A DNA stretch of 55,944 bases from Bdellovibrionales bacterium (GCA_009692515.1 SHZA01000007.1:1-55944); one strand, 5' to 3'; shown: positions 41,236 through 51,299, numbered from the stretch's first letter. Translations and numbers: made by a program. The notes: generated from the letters alone by a model not told the origin.

Positions 41236-43659
41236 TCAACCCTCCTGTGGAAAAGGGGAAATTTTTTCAGGCTGTAATTGGATCGATTCGATAAAAAGAA
41301 ATAGATTGGGATAGTTGTTTTTTAGCGTGGGGCGTAATTGGACTCGATCAGGGGACTGCCAGCTCATTGGGGTTTTAGAGGTCCATAGGCTACTAGAAAT
41401 GGTGATGGGGATTGCCGCACCCAGGTTAACCTTTTCCTTGTCCCCTATCTTCCCCCCAATGACATGGAACACTTCAATGGGAGGTCTACTCTTAAACAAA
41501 GATAAAGAGGGGGCGTTAATAGAAAAAATAAGATCTCTTTTTGGTTTTGTGGGGTCCTCTTTAAACCAATTTCTGAAGGTGGTGAACCATATAGTGTTGG
41601 CCGTTTCGTTGGGCAGTCCTTTAGTAGTTAATGGGATTGTAATTTTATTTACATATTGTGCATCGATAACAAGAGTTCGATTTCTAGCTTCATCGCTTTT
41701 CATCAGAGCAGGGGACGAGAGCCCGGAAAGATCGATGTCTTGGCACCTCGTAAGCAGCACGGAACCCTCGGCCTGAGAGCCAGATAAACTTCCTGAGCTC
41801 AGATTTCTAATTAATCCTGAATTCCCAATAAGAAGAGATTTTACCTCTATATTCTCAGCGGAGCTAATTTGGAGGGCTACAGATCCTGCGTTTTCTATTG
41901 AAGACTGAGCGCCTTCAATACGAATGTGTTGTATTAGAGGTGCTGAGATTAAAATAGATCTCCCATCGCGGTCCTTACGGCTTGCTACAAGAGAGATACC
42001 TCCAAAGCCTGAGTCAATATCCCTTAAGTACTCCGCATTAGTGGCCACACTTTGTAGTCTGTTGTTTTTTAGCAATATATTAAAGGCCCCAGGTCCTGAA
42101 CTTTGATTACCCAGGTCGGCCGTGAGCTGAATCCCAGCCCCCTCTGTATCGGAAACAATATTTTCAGAAAGGATTCCGTTGCTACCTTGAACCACAATAC
42201 CTCGCCCCTTGATCTTAGAAATATTATTTCCATGAATAATAAAAAGGGAGGGAAGCTGAGTGAGGCTAGTGGCAACCCCTCCCTTGATTGGAGTGAATTT
42301 AGTGATTGGAACAAAACAAACCCTGCTACAGTTTGCAAATCCTTTACAGTAATCTGGAATTTTTTCGTCTAGCGGAGAAAATTTTTCAGTAGATCTAACT
42401 TTGAGTGCCCCCTGATATCCCATCGTTTCAGAAAAGAATCCTAAATTATCATTTTGTATTATAGGACCCAGGCTAGACCCTAATCCCACGCAGCTTAAGG
42501 GTTCCTCCTGTGGTTTTGTAGTTTTCAAAGGAAAGACATCCGAATTAACGACGGCAAATTGACCATGCAGTGAAATGGCATCATCTCCTAAATGAGAAAA
42601 TGAATTCTGACGAATGATTAAATCCTGGGTATTAAAGGCCTTCACCCCTCCTTTTCTAGCCGATTCAATATGATCAGAAGGATAGGAACCGATATTACAA
42701 TTCGAAATGAGCCCGCCTCTCAAAGTATCAAAATAAAAGGCCCAACCAGGAACTCGTCGAAAATTAATGTTATCAAACCACAGGTCTGAATTTCCTTCGC
42801 TAACGGCAAAGATGCCATGAACCACCATTCCCGTGTATTGATCAGGGGCCAAACTTTTCGGTTTTGCCCAATCGAGAGTAAGATTCTTAATGGCCACTCT
42901 CTGAGAGTTTGTGAATTTGAGGCCCCCTGTATTGGGCCTCAGGAGAAATGCTGAATTATTAAAATCGAGGGAGATATCTTTGAGTTGGCTAAGAGTCACG
43001 GAGTAATCACCCTGAATATTAACGGGTTGTCCGGAAATGAAATCGAACACAGTTTTAGGGAAAATAATATCGGTAACATTTGTGTTCTTTGCGATTTCAA
43101 TTTGCTTTAAAAGATAGGTTTCGGAATCTTCATTGGGATTAAGAGATGAGGGTTCATATACGCACCCTCCAGAAAATTTATTATCAACGATCCTACCGAT
43201 AGAGGTCCACTGCTGAGGTGCCTCTAAAGGAGCGGTGCCTGGTATTAATTCCTTTGTTTTGCTATTCCATTGAAAGACATGGGAAATTTTCCCTCCTATT
43301 TCAAGTTTTTGTAAAATCAATGATCTATTTAGGTCCCTAATCCCAACGGTACTTTCAAAGTATTCTCCAGGAAGACATTCCCTCTCTATAGTATAGGCCG
43401 GCGCTTTTTTAAACGGGTGCACTCTTGGGCTCCACACCTTAACAATCAATTCCCTTCCATCGGTAGACTGAAAAAGGGTTCTGATATCTGTTTCATCTTT
43501 GTTCCCACGAATCGCCCCCATCGAAGGTTCTCTGCTTTCCCCTAAAACGGTCTTCGTGATGTCTTCATAAAGCTGCTTCGCTGGAGTTATGGGAAATGAA
43601 GAAGCGCAGTAGAACAATAGGATGATGCCGACAGGAGCATAGGCCCATAGTTTAGCCAT
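41236..43659 (-). CDS. Secreted protein with parallel beta-helix repeats
   Basis: An 807-residue exported protein from the ATG at 43659 (the TTG at 43680 is unlikely). The signal peptide is MAKLWAYAPVGIILLFYCAS. Residues ~180-480 read as right-handed parallel beta-helix (PbH1) repeats with stacked Asn/hydrophobic ladders (LRGGLISNCNIGSYPSD, NSFSHLGDDAISLHG). HLGDDAISLHG resembles the 'DDAI' turns of pectate-lyase/polygalacturonase-like helices, suggesting polysaccharide binding or cleavage. The C-terminal half contains more helix coils (GAGIQLTADL, NIEVKSLLIGNSG). Substrate and catalytic residues are not identified. Located directly upstream of the acyl-CoA dehydrogenase, with no obvious functional link. 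Confidence 0.75.
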   Translation of the reverse strand: MAKLWAYAPVGIILLFYCASSFPITPAKQLYEDITKTVLGESREPSMGAIRGNKDETDIRTLFQSTDGRELIVKVWSPRVHPFKKAPAYTIERECLPGEYFESTVGIRDLNRSLILQKLEIGGKISHVFQWNSKTKELIPGTAPLEAPQQWTSIGRIVDNKFSGGCVYEPSSLNPNEDSETYLLKQIEIAKNTNVTDIIFPKTVFDFISGQPVNIQGDYSVTLSQLKDISLDFNNSAFLLRPNTGGLKFTNSQRVAIKNLTLDWAKPKSLAPDQYTGMVVHGIFAVSEGNSDLWFDNINFRRVPGWAFYFDTLRGGLISNCNIGSYPSDHIESARKGGVKAFNTQDLIIRQNSFSHLGDDAISLHGQFAVVNSDVFPLKTTKPQEEPLSCVGLGSSLGPIIQNDNLGFFSETMGYQGALKVRSTEKFSPLDEKIPDYCKGFANCSRVCFVPITKFTPIKGGVATSLTQLPSLFIIHGNNISKIKGRGIVVQGSNGILSENIVSDTEGAGIQLTADLGNQSSGPGAFNILLKNNRLQSVATNAEYLRDIDSGFGGISLVASRKDRDGRSILISAPLIQHIRIEGAQSSIENAGSVALQISSAENIEVKSLLIGNSGLIRNLSSGSLSGSQAEGSVLLTRCQDIDLSGLSSPALMKSDEARNRTLVIDAQYVNKITIPLTTKGLPNETANTIWFTTFRNWFKEDPTKPKRDLIFSINAPSLSLFKSRPPIEVFHVIGGKIGDKEKVNLGAAIPITISSSLWTSKTPMSWQSPDRVQLRPTLKNNYPNLFLFIESIQLQPEKISPFPQEG

Positions 43660-44060
43660 CTTTTTAACTTCACCGTTCAATGGGTATCCCCCTAATCAGA
43701 AACTTCACCCTCTTAAAATAGGATACTCGAAAATTATGTAGGAAAAATGCCTAGACATAAAAACAGGAGGGCCGTGCTTAAAAAAGATTAAATACGAAAA
43801 TATCTCCTTAATTGGCGGAACGCATGCCTTTAAACCTTCTGCCTCAAAAAAATCAAAAAAAGGCAACGGTGTTTAACAAATAGACAGCTGTCTCTGAAGC
43901 CATCACGACAGCTACAAAAGAAAGGAAAAAGGGATAAGATTCTAGTTTATTTATCTTTTCATTAAAAGCAGACCCGTTAGGCACAGGAGTTGCGTAACAG
44001 TAACTATGAGATGGCGAGTGCTGTTTAAAGCTACGTCCAAAGTTTGAGAGCGAGGGGTTG
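43660..44060. other. Divergent intergenic region
   Basis: No gene is supported between the beta-helix gene (minus) and the small basic protein gene (plus). The stretch is AT-rich with several A-runs, and I see no convincing RNA gene, hairpin-plus-T-tract or riboswitch. It presumably contains the promoters of both flanking genes. Confidence 0.4.
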
Positions 44061-44372
44061 ATGTCAGATTTAATTTGGAAAATAAAGCAATTATTTAGAA
44101 AAATAGTTCCAATTGCTTTGATTTTATCTTTAGCTTACGGCGGAGTGACTCTTTATAAAAAAGGCCTCTTTGGGAAAAAAATGACCCAGCAATTGACCTC
44201 TTGGTCGCATAAGATTCCCTTTTTTGGATCAAAATTTTCCTTGAAGTCTGTAGGTCTAGGGAACAGCACACCCTCTCACAAAAGAATTTCAAAAGCCGGC
44301 AAAACCCATTCGGTAAAGCGTCATCACGGAAGAGGACGCCATGGAAAACGCAGACACCGTCGGCATCATTAA
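44061..44372 (+). CDS. Small membrane protein with an Arg/His/Lys-rich tail
   Basis: A 103-residue protein with one membrane segment near the N-terminus (KIVPIALILSLAYGGVTLY). The C-terminal ~30 residues are extremely basic (KRHHGRGRHGKRRHRRHH). The ATG at 44061 has GAGGGG at good spacing, and a TTG three bases earlier is not preferred. Such a tail could bind nucleic acid, anionic lipid, lipopolysaccharide or metal ions; the sequence does not decide. No family is recognised. It converges with the GT87-like gene with a five-base gap. Confidence 0.65.
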   Translation: MSDLIWKIKQLFRKIVPIALILSLAYGGVTLYKKGLFGKKMTQQLTSWSHKIPFFGSKFSLKSVGLGNSTPSHKRISKAGKTHSVKRHHGRGRHGKRRHRRHH

Positions 44373-44377
44373 AATTT

Positions 44378-45547
44378 CTAATTTACTGGTGAACTATTTC
44401 TAGCGGTTCTCCGGTCCTTCTCAATGGCAAGCCCTAAAACGATAATTAAAAGCAGCATACCGTAAGTAGGAATACTGGCCGCTTCCAATATTTCATTCCA
44501 ATGTTTTCCCATCACACCCTCTGCAGTGAACGCGACCATTAACGTGGATATGATAAGTCCTAGAGTTAATAGCCAGGTTCTAGAATGACTATAAATAACC
44601 TCAAGAATCGAACAGAAGGCCGGAATATAAAAAATAAAATAATGTGGGCGACTACTAGGATTTAAGAAAATAGAAAGAGCCCAGGCCATAGCTAAAAAAT
44701 GAGGTTCTAAAAATCTATTCGTTTTAAAACCTCTCCTGGCACACAGGACGGCTATGAAAAAGAGTGCGGAAATGATTAGAACTAAAATGTGGCCGCCGGT
44801 CGCAGAAAATCCTAGTCTGGCTAAAAGCGACGGGAGGCAAAGAATATCATTGATTTTGATGAGTCCATTCTCCACCGAATAGTTGGTAAGATTACTAAAA
44901 AAACCCCGGTATAAAAAGGTGGTCGGCCCAATTCCTAAAATAGAAAATGGAAGAAAGGCTACAAAAAGACAGCCTAAAATAATTCCTTTTTTTGTGGCGT
45001 TATTACGCGCCAGAAAATAGTAGACGACTAAAAAAGCTGGAAAAACCTTTATTCCCGCAGCAAAGGTCACTAAAATGCCTCCGAGAGTGTCTCGTTTTGA
45101 AGAGTTCACTCGGGTGAGCTGCTCTGCAACGATTAATAAAGCGCCCAATATAATCTGAATATTGTTACTCTGAAAATTATTATGAATCGGATTGATTGAA
45201 ATAATCCAAATTAGCAACCATCCCCAAAAGCATTTTTTGTCTTTTAAGAAAGGGTAAAGGGCGGTCAGCCCTCGCCAGAAAATAAACAAACAACACGTCT
45301 GTAAACAAAGCCAGAAATACTTTACGACTGGAAAGGAAAAGAAACCTAGTGGTTTAATCAACACCAGAGAAAATGGGCCATAAAAGTAACGACCTAGAAT
45401 TCCGTTTTGCGCATAAACTCTCGTGTAGTCTGTTTGTAGAAACTGGGCGGTGGCATGAAGTACCACTAGATCGATCTCATACTTTATTCCAATCACCCAA
45501 CAGGTGATGAGTAGGAGCGCCCATAAACATCCTTTTAGCATCTTCAT
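44378..45547 (-). CDS. GT-C glycosyltransferase of the GT87/DUF2029 type
   Basis: A 389-residue polytopic membrane protein with about ten hydrophobic segments. It matches the DUF2029 (GT87) pattern: DYTRVYAQNG in the first loop (candidate catalytic Asp), YGPFSLVLIKPLGFF, then FQSNNIQIILGALLIVAEQL and GILVTFAAGIKVFPAFLVVY with the conserved K.FP. GT87 members use polyprenyl-phosphate mannose to extend lipid-linked glycans. The specific product here is unknown. It follows the slipin gene by 13 bp and may be in the same operon. Confidence 0.75.
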   Translation of the reverse strand: MKMLKGCLWALLLITCWVIGIKYEIDLVVLHATAQFLQTDYTRVYAQNGILGRYFYGPFSLVLIKPLGFFSFPVVKYFWLCLQTCCLFIFWRGLTALYPFLKDKKCFWGWLLIWIISINPIHNNFQSNNIQIILGALLIVAEQLTRVNSSKRDTLGGILVTFAAGIKVFPAFLVVYYFLARNNATKKGIILGCLFVAFLPFSILGIGPTTFLYRGFFSNLTNYSVENGLIKINDILCLPSLLARLGFSATGGHILVLIISALFFIAVLCARRGFKTNRFLEPHFLAMAWALSIFLNPSSRPHYFIFYIPAFCSILEVIYSHSRTWLLTLGLIISTLMVAFTAEGVMGKHWNEILEAASIPTYGMLLLIIVLGLAIEKDRRTARNSSPVN

Positions 45548-45560
45548 TTTTTTAGGGTTC

Positions 45561-46307
45561 CTATTTTGTTAGTTTTTCCAGAAAGGGCCTGACTAAATCC
45601 ATGGGAAACGGGAATATGGTGGTGGAATTATTTTCCGTTGCTACCTCCTGAAGAGTTTGCAGATAACGTAGTTGCAGCGCTATCGGATGGGGCTCAATGA
45701 GCTTTGCCGCCTCGACCAGCTTCTCAGCAGCCTGAAATTCTCCCGCGGCATTAATAACCTTGGCGCGACGTTGTCTTTCTGCTTCAGCTTGAGTGGCCAT
45801 GGCCCGTTGCATCTCTTTAGGAAGATCGACCTGCTTGATCTCAACTGCCAAGACCTTAATTCCCCAGGGCTCGGTGTGAACATCTAAAATCTCTTGGACC
45901 TTTCGGTTAAGTATTTCTCGCTCACTCAATACATCATCTAATTCTGCTGAACCTAAAACCGATCTTAAAGTAGTCTGTGCATATTGGTAGGTGCTCTCCA
46001 GATAACTCTCCACACTGAGAATGGCCTTTTCAGGGTCTATCACGCGAAATAAAAGTACCGCATTGACTATAATCGAAACGTTATCCTTGGTGACGACATC
46101 TTGAGGCGGAATGTCGGTAGTGATCAATCGTTGGCTGACCTTTACCATTCTATCGATCCCTGGAAGCAAAATAACTATCCCTGGCCCTTTGCAGCCTATG
46201 CTGCGACCCAATCTAAAAATGACCCCGCGTTCGTATTCTTGAAGTATTTTTATCGACGATATAAGAATCACGCCTAGAAATATAATAATAATAAAAGCAA
46301 AGCTCAT
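45561..46307 (-). CDS. Slipin/stomatin-like SPFH (band 7) membrane protein
   Basis: A 248-residue protein with an N-terminal membrane hairpin ([18 protein letters not shown]) and a band 7 domain. The family sequence is well kept: [55 protein letters not shown] and [20 protein letters not shown]. Slipins form membrane-associated oligomers that organise microdomains and regulate proteins nearby. Its ATG overlaps the nfeD stop codon by four bases, so it is translated behind its usual partner, the NfeD protease. Confidence 0.93.
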   Translation of the reverse strand: MSFAFIIIIFLGVILISSIKILQEYERGVIFRLGRSIGCKGPGIVILLPGIDRMVKVSQRLITTDIPPQDVVTKDNVSIIVNAVLLFRVIDPEKAILSVESYLESTYQYAQTTLRSVLGSAELDDVLSEREILNRKVQEILDVHTEPWGIKVLAVEIKQVDLPKEMQRAMATQAEAERQRRAKVINAAGEFQAAEKLVEAAKLIEPHPIALQLRYLQTLQEVATENNSTTIFPFPMDLVRPFLEKLTK

Positions 46308-47593
46308 CTTTTTTTCTCCTGTAGAATTACTGTTAACACTAAGCCATTAACCTGTTGGACTAATACTTTGGAATTTTTGGAAATCAAGGTGCCATCTGCG
46401 CTTCTTGCAGACCAAAGTTCTCCATTTAAAAAAACATTTCCTGTTCGATCGGTAATATCGGTATTGGCCTCGGTAAAAAGTCCCACTAAAGATAGGTAGC
46501 TATCGGTAACTTTAAGACGGCGTGTTTTTAAAAGTATAAAACTGAGAATACAAACCACAATAGCAAAACAGGTGGCAATCGGAAAAATAAGTAAGGTGGA
46601 GATCTGAAATTCTGGAATGGTGGTATCCATCAGGTATAAAGAGCCTAGAACAAAAGCAAGAATCCCCCCTATTCCCAAGGCTCCATAAGAGGGAACATAA
46701 AGCTCAATAATTAAAAGAATAATTCCTAAAAGTAACATTCCCAGTGCTCCTAATCGAATGGGAAGTAATTGAAAGGAAACTAAACTAATTAAAAGACAGA
46801 GTGCACCAAGAATGCCTGGAAAAAAAATTCCCGGATGCGAAAGTTCAATCCACAGACAGAGAGCTCCAAAACTTAAAATGAGATAGGCGAGTGTAGGGTT
46901 TGCAAAAAATGAGACCACCTGCTGTTTTAATGTGGGTCTTATAATATTAAGGGTGCTCTTGACTGCGGGGAGGGCGCCCTTGGCATTTTTAGAGGTGTGA
47001 GAAGCGAAACCTCTTAATTTAATTTCCAGATCATCTAGGTCATTTGCAATAAGATCTACTACCTTGAGTTTTAGAGCCTCTTCAGAGGAGATTGCACTAC
47101 TATTTCTTACAGAACTTTGCGCCCACTCTATATTTCTTCCCTTAACTCTGGCTAAACTTTCTGCAAAAGCGGCCGTATCATTAGTTATTTTTTCAGCAAG
47201 TACCTTATCCTGGACCTGACCACTAGCCTCAACCGGATGAGCCGCTCCAATATTAGTCCCTGGTGCCATTGCCGAAATATCGGCAGCAAAGGTGATCAAG
47301 GCCCCTGCACTTCCTGCTCGAGCCCCTTTGGGGCCTACCCATACGACAATCGGAATGTGGCTATTCAACATGGATTGAATGATCTGCCTTGTTGAATTTA
47401 AAAGACCTCCTGGAGTGTCTAACTGCAAGATTAGAAAAGGGGCGCCTAACCTTTCTGCGTTTTCGATCTCTGAAATAATATAATCGGCAGTTCCTGGATT
47501 AATAGTATCTGCAATCTGGAGCACCGGAACCGTTGCTTGGGCAAAGGTAGCCAAAGAAAACAGGGAGATAATAATTAAAAAGGATCTTCGCAT
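46304..47593 (-). CDS. NfeD-family membrane-bound serine protease (ClpP-class)
   Basis: A 429-residue protein with a signal peptide, an N-terminal ClpP-class protease domain and a C-terminal NfeD beta-barrel (OB-like) domain separated by about five membrane segments. The protease region has [16 protein letters not shown], then [11 protein letters not shown] with the nucleophile Ser95, and a downstream Lys candidate ([10 protein letters not shown] followed by VLAEKITND). These proteases cleave stomatin-like partners near their C-terminus. The gene shares one base with the uracil-DNA glycosylase stop codon and is followed by the slipin, the classical STOPP arrangement. Confidence 0.93.
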   Translation of the reverse strand: MRRSFLIIISLFSLATFAQATVPVLQIADTINPGTADYIISEIENAERLGAPFLILQLDTPGGLLNSTRQIIQSMLNSHIPIVVWVGPKGARAGSAGALITFAADISAMAPGTNIGAAHPVEASGQVQDKVLAEKITNDTAAFAESLARVKGRNIEWAQSSVRNSSAISSEEALKLKVVDLIANDLDDLEIKLRGFASHTSKNAKGALPAVKSTLNIIRPTLKQQVVSFFANPTLAYLILSFGALCLWIELSHPGIFFPGILGALCLLISLVSFQLLPIRLGALGMLLLGIILLIIELYVPSYGALGIGGILAFVLGSLYLMDTTIPEFQISTLLIFPIATCFAIVVCILSFILLKTRRLKVTDSYLSLVGLFTEANTDITDRTGNVFLNGELWSARSADGTLISKNSKVLVQQVNGLVLTVILQEKKR

Positions 47594-48288
47594 TAATGGG
47601 ATTCCTTCATTTTTTTTAGAACCTGTTTCATGTCATCCCAAACCACCTTTTTAGCTGCCGGATTTCGTAGGAGATAGGCCGGATGGTAGGTGGCCATCAG
47701 TGGAATAGAAGGGCTCCAAGCGACCTTATGAAATTTCCCTCGAAGCTGTCCCATGGGAGAATCATCTCCTATCAGAATGCTTGAGGCGGTAAGTCCTAAT
47801 GTCACAATCATTTTCGGTTGAATCACCTTAATCTGTGATTGTAAAAAAGGTAGGCACCGATCGATCTCCTCCTCAGTAGGAACTCTGTTTTTGGGCGGAC
47901 GGCATTTTACGATATTCGCAATATAGACCTCATCACGAGTCAGCGACATGGCTTCGATGATTTTATCTAAAAGTACTCCCGCTCGACCTACAAAGGGAAC
48001 TCCACTTTTGTCCTCGGCCTTACCAGGCCCTTCACCGATAAAAAGAATTTTGGCCTTTGGATTTCCAGACCCGAAAACGATCTTATCTCTTTCCTTACAG
48101 AGGCCGCAGCGACGACATTCTCCTAACCATATTTGAATCTCTGCTAAAGACTTCGTCCCCACAGGTGCTTTAGGAATGCCTCTCGTTTTTTTTTGTTTTT
48201 TTTTCCTCTTAAGTACCACGGCGTCCAATCCATGCTCTTTCCAAAGTCCCTGATACTCTTTAGTGAGATGCGAATTCTTTTGAGCCAT
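47593..48288 (-). CDS. Family 4 uracil-DNA glycosylase with a [4Fe-4S] cluster
   Basis: Removes uracil from DNA arising through cytosine deamination. The 231-residue protein from the ATG at 48288 has a Lys-rich N-terminus (VVLKRKKKQKKTRG) and then the UDG domain: CRRCGLCKERDKIVFGSGN, IGEGPGKAEDKSGVPFVGRA, IVKCRPPKNR and TYHPAYLLRNP. Cluster ligands appear to be Cys58/61 or Cys64, Cys129 and Cys145. An in-frame codon at 48339 would add a hydrophobic stretch without family support. The gene shares one base with nfeD, which it precedes on the minus strand. Confidence 0.92.
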   Translation of the reverse strand: MAQKNSHLTKEYQGLWKEHGLDAVVLKRKKKQKKTRGIPKAPVGTKSLAEIQIWLGECRRCGLCKERDKIVFGSGNPKAKILFIGEGPGKAEDKSGVPFVGRAGVLLDKIIEAMSLTRDEVYIANIVKCRPPKNRVPTEEEIDRCLPFLQSQIKVIQPKMIVTLGLTASSILIGDDSPMGQLRGKFHKVAWSPSIPLMATYHPAYLLRNPAAKKVVWDDMKQVLKKMKESH

Positions 48289-48440
48289 AATGGAATGAAT
48301 ATAGAAAAAAGATTCCAATACGGCAATAAGAGTTAGCAAATAAAATAAAGGTATACTACGATCTGTGGGATCAAAAAAAGAATCACATTTCTATTAAGGG
48401 CGACGAGGGAATCTTTTTGGAATATAGGACAGAAAAAAAG

Positions 48441-49325
48441 ATGCAGAGGTTGATAGAAGGAAAAAGAGCGCCAAAGTGGGATGGCTTTTGGGTTCTGAAA
48501 AAGGGTGGACTCCTGAGAAAAGTCACTCTCGGATTGGGCTTAATAGTTTTAGGCGGCTGTGTCGCAAAGAGTGGTCACGAAGAAAGATTTAAGGAGAGTA
48601 GTCGTTTGGTGGCCCCCTCCTTTTCTGTAACGGGAGTTTCCTCCGGAGACTTTACCTTTTCAATGGTGGGAGATGTTCACCTGGGCGGAAATGACACGTC
48701 GAGACTTCGTGTGATCCTGCAGGCGGCTCAGGATCATAGTGACGCCTTTATTATTTTTCTAGGCGATATGATCGATAAAGGGATTAAGGGAGATTTCGAA
48801 ACCTTTATAGCCCAGGTGAAGGAATTTGGATTTGAAAACAGGGCCATTTACGTGATCGGAAATCATGATGTTTTTGACGAGGGTTGGACCCATTTTCGAG
48901 ATCTGATGGGCCCCTCACATTACGATGTCACGCTAGGAAATTGTCGGTTTTTAATTTTAGATTCGGCCGATGGAATTATTGGGGAGGAGCAGTCCGAATG
49001 GCTAGAGAAGAGATTAAAAGAGCCAGTAGCCGTTCATACTATTGTTCTAAGTCATTACCTACCGGTCGTCCCAGGCCAGAGAACCTATTTGAAATTAGCT
49101 AACGCCATAGAGTCTATGAATTTAATGAAGTTGCTCACCCGTTTCGGTGTCAAGGCCTGGCTAGGCGGTCATTATCACAGTTTTATTCAAGCGGAGATAG
49201 AGAAGGTTACCTATTTAGTTGCGGGGGGAGGCGGGGGCAGAAGAATGGAACCCCTTAAGGAATTTTTTTACGTAAGAGCCACGGTGCAAAATAATCGGTT
49301 GAGTTTTCAACCCCATACGTTTTAG
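48441..49325 (+). CDS. Calcineurin-like phosphoesterase lipoprotein
   Basis: An exported phosphoesterase of 294 residues. After a long basic N-region (MQRLIEGKRAPKWDGFWVLK) a hydrophobic segment ends in the lipobox VLGGC, so the protein should be lipidated. Metal-binding motifs are in order: MVGDVHLG, LGDMIDKG, IGNHDVFDEGW, VLSHYLPV and LGGHYHS. This is the purple-acid-phosphatase/3',5'-cyclic-nucleotide-phosphodiesterase-like arrangement; substrate unknown. The ATG at 48441 is chosen; an in-frame TTG at 48417 is possible. Its stop overlaps the stop of gcvT on the other strand by four bases. Confidence 0.75.
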   Translation: MQRLIEGKRAPKWDGFWVLKKGGLLRKVTLGLGLIVLGGCVAKSGHEERFKESSRLVAPSFSVTGVSSGDFTFSMVGDVHLGGNDTSRLRVILQAAQDHSDAFIIFLGDMIDKGIKGDFETFIAQVKEFGFENRAIYVIGNHDVFDEGWTHFRDLMGPSHYDVTLGNCRFLILDSADGIIGEEQSEWLEKRLKEPVAVHTIVLSHYLPVVPGQRTYLKLANAIESMNLMKLLTRFGVKAWLGGHYHSFIQAEIEKVTYLVAGGGGGRRMEPLKEFFYVRATVQNNRLSFQPHTF

Positions 49326-50437
49326 ATTTTTTTTGTATGGGGAGCTACAAAGGGTAGTTTTATTTTTATTAATGGAATTTTGCTCTCTCTAATTTCCACC
49401 CAAAGGGTCTCCTCTTCGGCCACGGCCCTTTCCACAAACCCCATAGCAATAGGAGCCTCCAAATGAGGGCTATGAGTGCCACTGGTAATGGTTCCGACCT
49501 TTTTTCCCTCTTTGTCGAAAATTGAATAACCTTGGCGGGCAATTCTTCGGTCTTTAACGCGATAAGCTCTTAATAATGATTTGGACCCTTCAGTAGATTC
49601 TTTTTGAAGGGCCTCCTGCCCAATGAAGGGTGTTGTTTTTTGTAGCTTTACTACCCAAGAAAGCCCGGCTTGAAGAGGACTGATTTCAGTCGATAACTCA
49701 TGCCCATGAAGAGGGTAACCCATTTCTAATCGAAGCGTATCTCTGGCTCCCAGTCCACAGGGAGTTAGATTAAATGGTTTCCCTTTTTCTAATAAAATAT
49801 TCCATAGGTGTGAGGCTTGGGTATGGGGAAGATAGATTTCAAATCCGTCCTCTCCAGTGTATCCGGTTCTTGATAGATAACAGCGAATTCCTGCAAGGGT
49901 AACCTCTGCAGCCCAGTAGTATTTAAGATTATGATTTTTGATATCTGGAGAGAGTGCACTGAGAAGAAGTTCTGCTTTGGGGCCCTGCACTGCGAGTAAT
50001 GAAGTGGTTTCACTGTGGTCTTCGAGATCCACAGTTCGAGGGAGTCTCTCCTGCATCCAGGTGAAATCGGCGTCTCGATTCGAGGCATTTACGCAAACAT
50101 AAATATGGGCCTCGTCTCGTCGATAAATAACTAGATCATCAATGACGCCGCCCCGTTCATTACAAAGCATATGGTATTGAGCCTGCCCAATTTTAATTTT
50201 TGAAAGATCATTGGTGACCAGCTTTTGCATCTCCTCTAGCGAGGTTTTTCCTCGAATAGAAAACTGCCCCATGTGGCTTACATCAAATATCCCGACGTCT
50301 CTCCTGCAAGCTTTAGTTTCTTCAAGGAGACCTTGGTATTGCACAGGCATTTCATAGCCTGCAAAGGGAACCATCTTCGCTTTGAGATCTAAATGGTTAA
50401 AGTAAAGAGGGGTTCGATTTAGTTTTTGTGTTTCCAT
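49322..50437 (-). CDS. gcvT: Aminomethyltransferase (glycine cleavage T protein)
   Basis: GcvT transfers the aminomethyl group from GcvH to tetrahydrofolate, giving 5,10-methylene-THF and ammonia. The 371-residue protein from the ATG at 50437 (GGAG seven bases upstream) carries KMVPFAGYEMPVQY, GIFDVSHMGQFSIRG, YHMLCNERGGVIDDLVIYR and GTHSPHLEAPIAMGFV, all typical. The GcvH and GcvP partners are not in the window. Its start lies 41 bp inside metF, which makes the next step in folate one-carbon flow, so the two are functionally as well as translationally linked. Confidence 0.95.
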   Translation of the reverse strand: METQKLNRTPLYFNHLDLKAKMVPFAGYEMPVQYQGLLEETKACRRDVGIFDVSHMGQFSIRGKTSLEEMQKLVTNDLSKIKIGQAQYHMLCNERGGVIDDLVIYRRDEAHIYVCVNASNRDADFTWMQERLPRTVDLEDHSETTSLLAVQGPKAELLLSALSPDIKNHNLKYYWAAEVTLAGIRCYLSRTGYTGEDGFEIYLPHTQASHLWNILLEKGKPFNLTPCGLGARDTLRLEMGYPLHGHELSTEISPLQAGLSWVVKLQKTTPFIGQEALQKESTEGSKSLLRAYRVKDRRIARQGYSIFDKEGKKVGTITSGTHSPHLEAPIAMGFVERAVAEEETLWVEIRESKIPLIKIKLPFVAPHTKKI

Positions 50438-51299
50438 GGTATGTCTCCAGCACTTGGGCAATGAGGGCCTCTTCACGTATCGACATCACATGAAATCCAT
50501 TGACCACAGAGGCTAAGGTAATCATAGATTCGATTGCAAAATCGATTCCGGTTTGTTCGCCATTAGGAGAGCCTTTAAATCTCTCTAAGACTGAAGGAGG
50601 AATTTGAATGCCCGGAATATTCTCATGAATGTAAAGAGCGGCTTCATAAGAGTGCAAAATTAAAATACCGGCTAATACCTTGGTATTTAATTTTTGGGCT
50701 TCAAAGCAAAAACCTCTAAAATCTTCTAAATCATAATTGGCCTGAGTTTGAAAAAACTGGCAACCCGCTTCAATTTTTTTTGCCATTCGACTCAGCTGAC
50801 TCGAATTTCCATGGAGAGTGGGATTAATCGCTGCACCCAGTAAAAAACGGGTAGGGGCATTCATTTTGTGACCGCTATCATCTTGGCCCTTTTGAAGTTT
50901 TTTCGCTAATTGCAAAAGCCTAATCGACTCTAATTCAAAAACAGGTTTTGCATCGGGACAGTCGCCTACCTTTACAGGATCTCCTGTGAGGCAGAGAATG
51001 TTGGGGATTTGTAAAGCTCCGGCGCCCATCAAGTCAGATTGCAATGCTATTCTATTTCTGTCTCGGCAGGTGAGTTGAAAGACCGGTTCGATCTCATGGT
51101 CTAAAAGCACTCGAGATGCAGCCAAGCTAGACATCTTTACCAATGCGCGCTGGCAATCGGTGATGTTAATAGCATCCACCATCGGCTTTAGTAGCTCTGC
51201 ATTTTTAATTAGTTTTTTGATTCCCGCCCCTTTAGGGGGAGTGACTTCAACGGTAATAACGGGGATTGAGGCTAGTAATTTATCTGCGAGTTTTCCCAT
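50397..51299 (-). CDS. metF: 5,10-Methylenetetrahydrofolate reductase
   Basis: MetF reduces methylene-THF to methyl-THF for methionine synthesis. The 300-residue protein shows the (beta/alpha)8 FAD enzyme pattern: VEVTPPKGAGIKKLI holds the catalytic Glu, then INITDCQRALVKMSSLAASR, LTCRDRNRIALQSDLMGAGA, CLTGDPV and CQFFQTQANYD. The usual EFFPPK is EVTPPK here, as in several deltaproteobacterial sequences. Overlaps gcvT. A strong hairpin terminator separates it from the zinc-module gene upstream. Confidence 0.88.
   Translation of the reverse strand: MGKLADKLLASIPVITVEVTPPKGAGIKKLIKNAELLKPMVDAINITDCQRALVKMSSLAASRVLLDHEIEPVFQLTCRDRNRIALQSDLMGAGALQIPNILCLTGDPVKVGDCPDAKPVFELESIRLLQLAKKLQKGQDDSGHKMNAPTRFLLGAAINPTLHGNSSQLSRMAKKIEAGCQFFQTQANYDLEDFRGFCFEAQKLNTKVLAGILILHSYEAALYIHENIPGIQIPPSVLERFKGSPNGEQTGIDFAIESMITLASVVNGFHVMSIREEALIAQVLETYHGNTKTKSNPSLL

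Noticed and set aside
41315..41776. Open frame of about 150 codons on + antisense to the beta-helix gene
   Set aside because: Shadow of a long sense gene with a clear signal peptide; no supporting start signal.
43660..44060. Riboswitch in the divergent gap
   Set aside because: No known aptamer consensus could be matched by eye.
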